DNA of 8,629 nt, taken from positions 1 to 8,629 of the forward strand of contig JAOAEP010000124.1 of the NCBI GenBank assembly GCA_026416755.1, written 5' to 3'. The stretch's first letter is position 1. Each line of letters opens with the position of its first letter. A model generated the notes under the pieces. That model was not told where the DNA came from. It did no database searches and was given only the letters and a program-made list of their open reading frames with translations. Source of the stretch: a bacterium (GTDB lineage: Bacteria > Ratteibacteria > UBA8468 > B48-G9 > JAFGKM01). Below, one piece after another: positions 1 to 6,267 of this stretch. Position numbers and translations under genes: made by a program.

Positions 1-408
1 AAATTTAAGACAGATACTTCCAGGAGTATGACCCGGAGTATGTATAACTTCAAGATTTATTTCTCCTATTTTTATTACATCTTTTTCTTCAACTATAAAA
101 ACTTTATTTTTACACACATAAGGAATATCAAACAAAGAAGAGAGATTTTTTTCAGGGTTTTTTAGAAATTCAAAATCATTTTTATGAATATATACTGGAA
201 GATTGAATAAGTGATTTGCGCCTATATGGTCAAAATGTCCATGTGTATTTATAATCATAAAAGGATTTAATTTTTCTTTTTCTATGAATTTAGTTATTTT
301 TTCTCCTTCATCACCTGGATCAATAATTCCACATATTTTTGTTTTTTCACACCCTAAAATATAACAATTTGTATAAAAATTTCCTACTATTATTTTTTGT
401 AAAACCAT
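1..408 (-). CDS. MBL-fold metal-dependent hydrolase, glyoxalase II-like (C-terminus cut by window edge)
   Basis: The first 136 residues of a metallo-beta-lactamase-fold hydrolase are visible; the reading frame runs off the left edge without a stop. Seen: a beta-strand start with an N-C-Y motif (residues 14-16), IIDPGD (28-33), the metal-binding signature THGHFDH (55-61) giving His56, His58, Asp60 and His61, and a second block HTPGHTPGS (123-131) giving metal ligand His127. This layout is that of the small YcbL/GloB-like branch of the family, cytosolic thioester hydrolases such as hydroxyacylglutathione hydrolase. The family includes many enzymes of unknown substrate, so glyoxalase II activity is inference; the C-terminal part that would help decide is missing. 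The start is ATG at 408, the only Met that keeps the complete first strand. No clear Shine-Dalgarno sequence precedes it, only an A-rich stretch. It is divergent from the membrane glycosyltransferase gene, 35 nt away. Confidence 0.9.
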   Translation of the reverse strand, partial: MVLQKIIVGNFYTNCYILGCEKTKICGIIDPGDEGEKITKFIEKEKLNPFMIINTHGHFDHIGANHLFNLPVYIHKNDFEFLKNPEKNLSSLFDIPYVCKNKVFIVEEKDVIKIGEINLEVIHTPGHTPGSICLKF

Positions 409-430
409 TTTTCTTTTTTATTTTTTAGTG

Positions 431-447
431 TATCATAAATTCTATGA
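431..447. promoter_or_regulatory. Possible shared -10 region between divergent hydrolase and glycosyltransferase genes
   Basis: The 35-nt gap between the two divergent starts holds TATCAT (431-436) on the plus strand and TATGAT (437 to 432) on the minus strand, both resembling a -10 hexamer. A 5-bp inverted repeat, TCATA-aattc-TATGA (433-447), overlaps them and the plus-strand start codon. No convincing -35 hexamer is visible for either direction, and AT-rich DNA produces -10-like words easily, so this is a weak call. If the plus-strand hexamer is used, transcription would begin at about 443-444, directly at the ATG. Confidence 0.22.
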
Positions 448-2057
448 AAAGTTTATTGGAAATATTTATTCTATCATTCTTTTTCTTTTTTTCAACATAT
501 CTACCTGGCAGGGTTATAATAGAAAAATTTAATTTAAATAGAGAGGAAAAATTTGTTCTTAGTTTTGGAATAAGTTGTTTTTTATTTTATATCTATGGAT
601 TTTTAATTTATATAGTTAACATTAATTATTCTGTTTTTAATGGTCTATTTATCATACTTTTAAATCTTGTCTCTCTTTTCTATCTTATTTTTAGAAAAAA
701 ACATTTTTTTATTGAAGACAAGAATTTTCTATTAACTTATTTTTCTTGTTTTTTATTTTTATTATTTTTTCAGTCATTTATACCATTTTATTCTGGTAGT
801 TTATGGTTTTGGGACTGGTTTGAACATTATTTGAGAACAATTTTTTTTCTTGAAAGATTACCTTTAGATATTACTTTCCTTGGTTATATTATTCCTTCAA
901 GACCGCCACTTTTTAATCTTGTTTGCTTTTTCTTTCAGTCCATTACAGGTAAAGATTTTTATATTTATCAGATAATTTCAACCTTAATAAATTCCCTTAT
1001 AATTTTGTCAGTTTATCTTTTTTGTAAAGAATATTTTAAGATTGAAAAAAGAAATCTCTTTTTCTTTGTAATAGTTATATGCATGTTAAATCCAGCAATT
1101 TTAAGGCAAATAACTTATACATGGACAAAAGCATTCTCTGCTTATTATGTAATAGTTGGATTTTATTTCTACTTAAAGTTTATTAAACTTAAAAATAAAA
1201 CTTCTTTATTTTTGTCTGGTTTTCTTTTTGGTACAGGTTTTATAGTTCATTATTCTGCAGGTCCTTATATAGTTCCTGTTTTTCTCCACCTTTTTATGAA
1301 TTCAATAAAAAATATAAAAAAATTTATGAATTTTTCCATTTTTTTTATAACATTCTTTTTAACTACATTTACATATTTTTCTTGGTCAATAAAGAACTAT
1401 GGAGTTAAAAACACATTTTTAAGTAATACTACATTCAAAGACCAGAAAGATTTGAATATAAAAGAGAGAGTAGAAAAAGATTTAAATAATTTATTTAAAA
1501 CAATTTTACCAATAATTTCAAAAGAATTTATTCAAAATTTTAATGTCTTCCCTGAATTTTCATTTAGATTTCATAATTATATTCTATCTATTTATTCTTC
1601 CAATATTCCAGGCAATCTCTCTTTTACTCTTTTTATTTTTTTAATTATTTCGTCTCTTAAAAAAATATTAAAAGTTAAAGAAATAAATAAATTTAGAGAA
1701 GATGAAAAATTTTTAATTTTTTTTATTCTTTTTTCATTTTTTATCGGAATAATTGTAAATCCTACAAAAGATTTAGTTGGTGTTGCTCATGTAACTTTTT
1801 TACCTTTTTCTGCAATAATTCTTTCCTTTTGTATTAAAAATTTATTAATGCATAATAAAGGAAAAAAAATTTTCTATACTTTCATAATAGAATCGCTGCT
1901 ATGTCTATTTTTTCACATTTACATATTTCAAAACTACTATACAGTTGAAAAAACTATTTTTTATTATAAAAAAGAAATCAGAGGCCCTCATATTGTAAAT
2001 TTTGCTTTAAAAATTAACAATAACCTTATTTTTATTTATGATAAAATTAGGTTTTAG
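444..2057 (+). CDS. Polytopic membrane protein, GT-C / ArnT-PMT-type glycosyltransferase-like
   Basis: A 537-residue, Phe/Ile/Leu-rich inner-membrane protein with about 11-13 hydrophobic segments (for example 5-21, 38-60, 64-83, 95-116, 175-194, 205-219, 256-284, 295-313, 391-405, 423-438, 449-468, 476-497). After the N-terminal segments lies an extracytoplasmic loop with W-D-W-F-E-H-Y (123-129) and then SRPPLFNL (152-159). An acidic residue in the first large loop followed by an R-P-P-L motif is typical of the GT39/GT83-like GT-C superfamily, which transfers sugars from polyprenyl-phosphate donors on the outer membrane face; Asp124 would be the candidate catalytic residue. Acceptor and sugar are unknown. 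There is no Shine-Dalgarno sequence before ATG 444. The C-terminal region is short, with no recognisable soluble domain. It is a single gene with no other envelope-glycan genes beside it in the window, and its stop codon overlaps that of rimO on the other strand. Fold class fairly sure, function unsure. Confidence 0.75.
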   Translation: MKSLLEIFILSFFFFFSTYLPGRVIIEKFNLNREEKFVLSFGISCFLFYIYGFLIYIVNINYSVFNGLFIILLNLVSLFYLIFRKKHFFIEDKNFLLTYFSCFLFLLFFQSFIPFYSGSLWFWDWFEHYLRTIFFLERLPLDITFLGYIIPSRPPLFNLVCFFFQSITGKDFYIYQIISTLINSLIILSVYLFCKEYFKIEKRNLFFFVIVICMLNPAILRQITYTWTKAFSAYYVIVGFYFYLKFIKLKNKTSLFLSGFLFGTGFIVHYSAGPYIVPVFLHLFMNSIKNIKKFMNFSIFFITFFLTTFTYFSWSIKNYGVKNTFLSNTTFKDQKDLNIKERVEKDLNNLFKTILPIISKEFIQNFNVFPEFSFRFHNYILSIYSSNIPGNLSFTLFIFLIISSLKKILKVKEINKFREDEKFLIFFILFSFFIGIIVNPTKDLVGVAHVTFLPFSAIILSFCIKNLLMHNKGKKIFYTFIIESLLCLFFHIYIFQNYYTVEKTIFYYKKEIRGPHIVNFALKINNNLIFIYDKIRF

Positions 2058-3328
2058 TCATCAACGTAAAGGTTGTATTCATTTGAACGAGTAATTTTCA
2101 ATTCATAGAATTCTCCAATTTTTAGGTCTTTATTTTTAATGTATACAACACCGTCTATTTCAGGAGCGTCATATTCCGTCCTACCAATAGAAAATTTCTT
2201 ATTTTTATCTTCTATCAATATTTTTACTTTTTTCCCTATATATTTTTTTAATTTCTCTCTTGATATTTCCTTTTGTTTTCTAATTAAAATATTTAACCTT
2301 CTTTCTTTTTCTTTTTCGTCTATTTGATTGGGGAAATTATAAGAGGGAGTTCCTTTTTCTCTGCTATATTTAAAAAAACCAACCCTTTCAATTTTCATTT
2401 TTTCAATGAAACATAAAAGAGAGTTAAAATCATCTTGGCTTTCTCCTGGAAAACCAACTATAAAAGTTGTTCTTATAACAGAGTAAGGGACTTTTTTTCT
2501 TATTTTTTCAATTAATTCATAAAGATTTATTATAGGTCTATTCATTTTTTTAAGTATGTTAGGAGATACATGCTGAATAGGAATATCAAAATATTTGCAT
2601 ATTTTCTTACTTTCTCCTATTTTTTCAATAATTTGATCATTTAAATGTGCTGGATGCATGTACATAACTCTTATCCATTCAAAATTAAATTTTTCTAATT
2701 CTTCAAGCAATTTAATAATATTAGAACCATCTTTTAAATCTTTCCCATAGTTTGTTGTATCCTGAGCAACCAAAATTATCTCTTTAAAACCAATTTTTTC
2801 AATATTTTCTGCTTCTTTTAAAATATCTTTTATTTTTCTACTCCTTAATTCCCCTCTTAGTTTAGGAATTAAACAGTAACTACAAAAATTATTACATCCA
2901 TCCGATATTTTTATATATGCATAAGGAAAAGTAGTTATAAGTCTTGGGTATTCTTTTATCTCTGTAAAACAATTTTCTTTTACCTTTACTATTTTTTCAC
3001 CTTCTTCTCTTATTACATTTAATACCTCTTTTGGATCACCAACTCCAACAATTCCTTTAATATTTTTAAATCTTAATAGTTTTTCTCTTTCTCTTTGGAC
3101 AAGACAACCCCAAATAATGATTTTTTTGTTTTTTCTAATAAGGTATTTAATATATTCAGTTGATTCTTTTACTGCATCTTTTATGAATCCACAAGTATTT
3201 ATTATTATAAAATCTGCTTTTTCTATTGAATTTGCAATTGTAAATCCTTCCTGAATAAATAATGCAAGAAGTTGTTCAGAATCAAAAAGATTTTTAGGAC
3301 ATCCAAGAGAAATAAGAAAGATTTTCAT
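2054..3328 (-). CDS. rimO: Ribosomal protein S12 methylthiotransferase RimO
   Basis: A radical-SAM methylthiotransferase that adds a methylthio group to the conserved aspartate of ribosomal protein S12. With the ATG at 3328 the protein is 424 residues. Domains in order: N-terminal UPF0004 domain with cluster cysteines Cys10 (SLGCPKN), Cys46 (NTCGF) and Cys75 (WGCLVQ), whose 36- and 29-residue spacing matches E. coli RimO; radical SAM core with Cys145, Cys149 and Cys152 (DGCNNFCSYC); C-terminal TRAM domain from about 362, with GRTEYDAPEIDG at 382-393, a RimO rather than MiaB signature. An upstream TTG at 3358 in the same frame would add 10 residues, but family members begin just before the SLGCPKN strand. 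The ATG also forms an ATGA overlap with the stop of the rodZ-like gene, suggesting translational coupling; there is no clear Shine-Dalgarno sequence. It is the last gene of the ftsK operon. Confidence 0.96.
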   Translation of the reverse strand: MKIFLISLGCPKNLFDSEQLLALFIQEGFTIANSIEKADFIIINTCGFIKDAVKESTEYIKYLIRKNKKIIIWGCLVQREREKLLRFKNIKGIVGVGDPKEVLNVIREEGEKIVKVKENCFTEIKEYPRLITTFPYAYIKISDGCNNFCSYCLIPKLRGELRSRKIKDILKEAENIEKIGFKEIILVAQDTTNYGKDLKDGSNIIKLLEELEKFNFEWIRVMYMHPAHLNDQIIEKIGESKKICKYFDIPIQHVSPNILKKMNRPIINLYELIEKIRKKVPYSVIRTTFIVGFPGESQDDFNSLLCFIEKMKIERVGFFKYSREKGTPSYNFPNQIDEKEKERRLNILIRKQKEISREKLKKYIGKKVKILIEDKNKKFSIGRTEYDAPEIDGVVYIKNKDLKIGEFYELKITRSNEYNLYVDD

Positions 3329-3699
3329 TTTGTTAAATTGTGAAAGAGATATAACCAAAATAAGAAAATAATTAAAAATATTAGAAAAAGAATAAAAATT
3401 AGATAAATTTTTTTATCTGTTATTTCAAAACAAGAAGTTTTTATCTCTTTTTCTTCTTTTATTTCTTTTTCTTCTTTAAAAAATTCCTCTATATTTATCC
3501 CTTCAATTTTAAGATAATCTATATATTGTTTGGTAATTGCTTTTTTATGAAATTGACTTGGAAATTTTTCCCATTCGCCATTTTCTATATATTCAATAAA
3601 CTTTTTTATGATTTTTGTATCTTCATATATTTTTTCATAACTTATACCTCTTTTTTCCCTTTCTTTTTTTATTAAATCACTTAAACTCTTCAAATCCAT
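3325..3699 (-). CDS. RodZ-like helix-turn-helix membrane protein lacking a periplasmic domain
   Basis: A 124-residue protein. Residues 5-72 match the Cro/C1-type helix-turn-helix domain (HTH_25) of RodZ: an ISYEKIYEDTKI turn region (19-30), then IEYIENGEWEKFP (35-47) and a helix ending in YIDYLKIEG. A charged, Lys/Glu-rich linker (75-88) follows, then one very hydrophobic transmembrane segment (about 98-119) and only about 5 residues beyond it. In RodZ the cytoplasmic HTH domain contacts MreB and shapes the rod-type wall synthesis machinery; here the usual C-terminal periplasmic domain is absent. A place just downstream of ftsK/spoIIIE is common for RodZ/YmfM relatives, supporting the call. 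Start ATG 3699 lies inside the ftsK 3' end (23-nt overlap) and is preceded only by A/G-rich sequence. A short relative of unknown function remains possible. No frameshift is evident, since the stop falls cleanly in the ATGA overlap with rimO. Confidence 0.8.
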   Translation of the reverse strand: MDLKSLSDLIKKEREKRGISYEKIYEDTKIIKKFIEYIENGEWEKFPSQFHKKAITKQYIDYLKIEGINIEEFFKEEKEIKEEKEIKTSCFEITDKKIYLIFILFLIFLIIFLFWLYLFHNLTK

Positions 3700-5824
3700 T
3701 TTCTTCTTTGTTTTGGTTATCGCCCTCCATATTTATTATTACTTTTCTAGGTTTCCCTTCTTGGTATGGTCCAACAATTCCTTCTTCTTCCATTCTTTCT
3801 ATTAATCTGGCTGCTTTATTAAAACCAATTCTCAATCTTCTTTGTAACATTGAAATTGATGCAATTTTTGTTGTTATAACAATTCTTTTCGCTTGTTCAT
3901 AAAGAGCATCTTCATCATTATATTCAGTTTGTAATATTTCTGGTGTTTCTCCTTCTCCTATGCTTTTCCTTTCAAGTATTTCCATATCATATTCAGGAAT
4001 TCTTTGCTTTTTTATAAATTCACAAACCTTTTCTATCTCTTCATCCGAAATGTAACTTCCTTGTATTCTTATTAAACTTGAACTTAAGGGAGGCAAAAAT
4101 AGCATATCTCCCCTTCCAAGTAATTTTTCAGCCCCAATTCTATCAAGGATAGTTCTTGAATCAAATTTTGAAGTTACTTGAAAAGAAATTCTACAAGGGA
4201 GATTTGCTTTAATTACACCTGTTATAACATTTACAGAAGGTCTTTGGGTTGCTAAAATTAAATGTATTCCTGCAGCTCTTGAAAGTTGAGCAAGTCGTAT
4301 AATACTTTGTTCTATTTCATTTTTTGCAACAGCCATTAAGTCAGCCAGTTCATCAATAACAACAACTATATATGGTAAAGGTGTATCTCTAAATATTTGA
4401 TTATACGTTTCAATATTTCTAACTTTACATTCTGAAAAAATTTTATATCTTCTACTCATTTCACCAATAAGCCATTTTAATGCATTTACTGCTTTTCTAA
4501 TATCAACTATAACAGGACAAAGGAGATGGGATAGGTCATTATAAAGAGTAAGTTCAACCATTTTAGGGTCAATCATTATAAATTTTACTTCATCTGGTGT
4601 CGCTTTATACAGAATTGAAGTTATAAGAGAATTAAGACACACAGTTTTTCCTGAACCTGTAGCACCTGCAATTAAAAGGTGTGGCATTAACTTTAAATCA
4701 GTTACAATGGGTCTTCCCATTATATCCTTTCCTATTGCAAGTGTTAATTTTGAAGAAGAACGTTGAAATTCTTTACTTTCAATTATTTCTCTTAAGTAAA
4801 CAATAGAGATTTCTCTATTTGGAACTTCAATTCCTACTGTGGATTTATTTGGCAAAGGAGCAACAACTCTTATTGTGGTTGTTTTTAAATTCATAGCAAT
4901 ATTATCTTGAATCTTAAATATCTTTTGAACTTGAATACCTGGAGCAAGTTGTATTTCAAACATAGTAACTCTTGGTCCTTGATTTATTTGAACAACTTCT
5001 CCTTCTATATCAAATTCTGAGAGTGTTTCTTCTATAACTTGTGCATATATTTCCAGATCTTCTTTGGTTTCTTTCTGTGTAAGATTCCCAATTTTAAGTA
5101 AATCAATAGGAGGTAAATTATAAATAACTTCTTTTAATTCTTTGGTGTGTATTTTTTCCAATTTCTTTTTTTCTTTTTCAGGTTCTCTTATCTTTTCTTC
5201 TTGTAGTTTTTGATCTGGGATTTTAGGTGATTCTATTTTTTCTCTTTTTATAACTTTTTTCTTTGTTTTTTCAGGTATAACTATTTTTTCTTTTCCAGAA
5301 AAATATTCAACAAAAACTAATTTAAATGGATCAAAATATATTTTGTATCCAAGCATAATAAAGAAGATTAATAAAAGAAAAAGAATGAAAAATATTCCTT
5401 TTTCTCCAATATATTCTTTTAAAAGTGGTGAAAGGACAGTCCCTAAAAAGCCCCCGCTGAAATTTTCTTTACCTGAATTTAAAGTTGCTAAAATTATTGA
5501 TATAACAAGAATTAATCCCAAAGGACTTACTATTTTCTTCCACAATTTTTCTTTTTCTCCCCATATAGTATTGTATCCTATAAGGAGTAGAAAAAAAATT
5601 AGAAGAAAAGAGCTTTTTCCAAATAAAAAAAATAAAAGTCCTGTCAAGTATGAACCGATTTTACCTCCAAAGTTTTCAATATTTTTATTTACTGGAAAAC
5701 CTGTTTGACAGAAAGAAAATGTAGGGTCAAAAGGGTCAAAAGAAAGGAAAGAAAAAAATAGAAAGAAGGTAAAACCAAAAATTAAAAAACCTTTTATCCA
5801 ATTTTCCAGTTTTTCCCATCTCAT
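3677..5824 (-). CDS. ftsK: DNA translocase FtsK/SpoIIIE
   Basis: A septal, ATP-driven DNA pump that clears and aligns chromosome ends at division. From ATG 5824 it has 715 residues. Four membrane segments lie at about 11-28, 59-85, 100-116 and 142-162, with the family hallmark DPFDP just after the first. A Lys/Glu-rich linker (about 178-232) joins to the motor. In the motor: Walker A GATGSGKT (387-394), Walker B VVVIDELADL (487-496), ATQRPS (525-530) and GRGDMLF (570-576). A C-terminal winged-helix gamma domain (about 639-699, ending GPYQEGKPRKVI) reads the polar guide sequences on DNA. The frame is open to another ATG at 5842 (6 more residues), but that codon lies within the predicted promoter, so 5824 is preferred. 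With this start the mRNA would have almost no leader. First gene of an operon with the rodZ-like gene and rimO. The long membrane-to-motor linker of larger FtsK proteins is absent, as in SpoIIIE-sized members. Confidence 0.96.
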   Translation of the reverse strand: MRWEKLENWIKGFLIFGFTFFLFFSFLSFDPFDPTFSFCQTGFPVNKNIENFGGKIGSYLTGLLFFLFGKSSFLLIFFLLLIGYNTIWGEKEKLWKKIVSPLGLILVISIILATLNSGKENFSGGFLGTVLSPLLKEYIGEKGIFFILFLLLIFFIMLGYKIYFDPFKLVFVEYFSGKEKIVIPEKTKKKVIKREKIESPKIPDQKLQEEKIREPEKEKKKLEKIHTKELKEVIYNLPPIDLLKIGNLTQKETKEDLEIYAQVIEETLSEFDIEGEVVQINQGPRVTMFEIQLAPGIQVQKIFKIQDNIAMNLKTTTIRVVAPLPNKSTVGIEVPNREISIVYLREIIESKEFQRSSSKLTLAIGKDIMGRPIVTDLKLMPHLLIAGATGSGKTVCLNSLITSILYKATPDEVKFIMIDPKMVELTLYNDLSHLLCPVIVDIRKAVNALKWLIGEMSRRYKIFSECKVRNIETYNQIFRDTPLPYIVVVIDELADLMAVAKNEIEQSIIRLAQLSRAAGIHLILATQRPSVNVITGVIKANLPCRISFQVTSKFDSRTILDRIGAEKLLGRGDMLFLPPLSSSLIRIQGSYISDEEIEKVCEFIKKQRIPEYDMEILERKSIGEGETPEILQTEYNDEDALYEQAKRIVITTKIASISMLQRRLRIGFNKAARLIERMEEEGIVGPYQEGKPRKVIINMEGDNQNKEENGFEEFK

Positions 5825-5832
5825 TATGATAT

Positions 5833-5861
5833 AATATAACATTTTATCTTTTCTTTATCAA
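5833..5861 (-). promoter_or_regulatory. Predicted sigma-70-type promoter of the ftsK operon
   Basis: Reading the minus strand, TTGATA (5861 to 5856) and TATATT (5838 to 5833) are separated by exactly 17 nt. Transcription should begin at about 5824-5826, at or within two bases of the ATG at 5824, so the message would be leaderless. The upstream in-frame ATG at 5842 sits in the spacer and would not be transcribed from this promoter. AT-richness raises the chance of false matches, but the near-consensus -35 element with ideal spacing is better than background. Confidence 0.55.
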
Positions 5862-5869
5862 TAATAAAT

Positions 5870-5881
5870 TTTGAATTCAAA
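5870..5881. repeat. 12-bp perfect palindrome TTTGAATTCAAA in the divergent promoter region
   Basis: The sequence TTTGAATTCAAA reads the same on both strands. It overlaps the predicted -35 element of rbfA (5871-5876) and ends 9 bp upstream of the predicted -35 of ftsK, so a dimeric regulator bound here could affect both transcripts. No regulator gene is adjacent, and a 12-bp palindrome in AT-rich DNA may be chance. Confidence 0.35.
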
Positions 5882-5899
5882 TTTTTTTTCTGTTATTCT
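5871..5899 (+). promoter_or_regulatory. Predicted sigma-70-type promoter of rbfA-argS (extended -10)
   Basis: TTGAAT (5871-5876), a 17-nt spacer, then TATTCT (5894-5899), with the extended -10 dinucleotide TG at 5891-5892. An eight-T run fills much of the spacer. The expected transcription start is about 5905-5906, which gives a very short leader of about 14 nt to the ATT at 5920, made up almost entirely of the Shine-Dalgarno sequence. It stands back to back with the ftsK promoter, the two -35 elements being 9 bp apart. Confidence 0.5.
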
Positions 5900-5906
5900 A
5901 TATCAG

Positions 5907-5914
5907 AAAGGAGG
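5907..5914 (+). promoter_or_regulatory. Perfect Shine-Dalgarno sequence AAAGGAGG that decides the rbfA start
   Basis: AAAGGAGG is the only full anti-Shine-Dalgarno match I noticed before any gene in this window. Five A residues follow, then ATT at 5920, the ideal spacing for initiation. No ATG, GTG or TTG occurs within the usual distance in any frame. A second, shorter element, AAGGAG (5928-5933), lies 10 nt before the GTG at 5944 and would serve the conventional alternative start. Confidence 0.7.
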
Positions 5915-5919
5915 AAAAA

Positions 5920-6267
5920 ATTAAAACAAGGAGACAATTAAAAGTGGAAAGTATGTTAAGAGAAGAAATAGAAAATATTATCAGAAAAGATGTTTCTGAC
6001 CCAAGGATTTGTTTTTTTACAATTACCTATGTTCATACTACTGGAGACCTTAAAAATGTAAGAGTTGGAATTAGTTTTATGGGAAATGACACAGAAAAGA
6101 AGAATGCTTTTCGTGGTATTTTAAGTGCTCAAAAGTTTATTCAGTATAAACTTGGGCAGAAAATTTCTCTCAAATTTACACCAAAAATTGAGTTTGAACT
6201 TGATGAGAGAAAAGAGATAAGAATTGAACAAATTTTAAAAGAAATAAGAGAAGAAAATGAAGATTGA
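5920..6267 (+). CDS. rbfA: 30S ribosome-binding factor RbfA (probable AUU start; GTG 5944 alternative)
   Basis: A small KH-type (type II) RNA-binding protein that binds the immature 30S subunit near the 5' end of 16S rRNA and helps its final maturation. Seen: V-E-S-M-L-R-E-E-I helix, the DPRI signature, beta strands with DLKNVRVGISFMG, helix LSAQKFIQYKLGQKI, then LKFTPKIEFELDE, all in family order. Starting at ATT 5920 gives 115 residues with N-terminus (M)KTRRQLKV. Its Lys/Arg-Val pair aligns without a gap to the N-termini of E. coli and B. subtilis RbfA, 18 residues between that Val and the Asp of DPR in all three. Starting at GTG 5944 gives 107 residues and loses this basic N-terminus. A perfect Shine-Dalgarno sequence stands 5 nt before the ATT. 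The gene overlaps argS by 11 nt. It is not next to nusA, infB or truB, its usual neighbours. Product call is firm; start choice is inference. Confidence 0.9.
   Translation: MKTRRQLKVESMLREEIENIIRKDVSDPRICFFTITYVHTTGDLKNVRVGISFMGNDTEKKNAFRGILSAQKFIQYKLGQKISLKFTPKIEFELDERKEIRIEQILKEIREENED

Noticed and set aside
409..430. T-rich tract between the hydrolase and glycosyltransferase genes as a terminator
   Set aside because: It lies upstream of both divergent genes and has no hairpin; it is ordinary AT-rich leader sequence.
2061..2078. CAAC-GTAAAG-GTTG hairpin just after the glycosyltransferase stop as a terminator
   Set aside because: The stem is four base pairs with no following T-run and lies in the conserved RimO coding end.
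2139..2327. 62-codon plus-strand open frame inside rimO
   Set aside because: It is antisense to the conserved TRAM domain of RimO, with no support beyond being open.
3329..3358. Ten-residue N-terminal extension of RimO from TTG 3358
   Set aside because: The family starts right before the first strand leading to SLGCPKN, and the ATG at 3328 makes a classical ATGA overlap with the preceding gene.
3615..3902. 95-codon open frame on the plus strand across the ftsK/rodZ-like junction
   Set aside because: It is antisense to two supported genes; its hydrophobic translation is the expected mirror of Lys/Glu-rich coding sequence.
5343..5708. 121-codon open frame on the plus strand opposite the ftsK N-terminal region
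   Set aside because: It lies fully antisense to the membrane segments of a well-supported ftsK, its translation is Lys/Pro/Ile-rich without a recognisable domain, and AT-rich DNA with few stops in this frame explains it.
5825..5842. Six-residue N-terminal extension of FtsK from ATG 5842
   Set aside because: It falls between the predicted -35 and -10 elements and adds nothing conserved; kept only as a possibility if another promoter is used.
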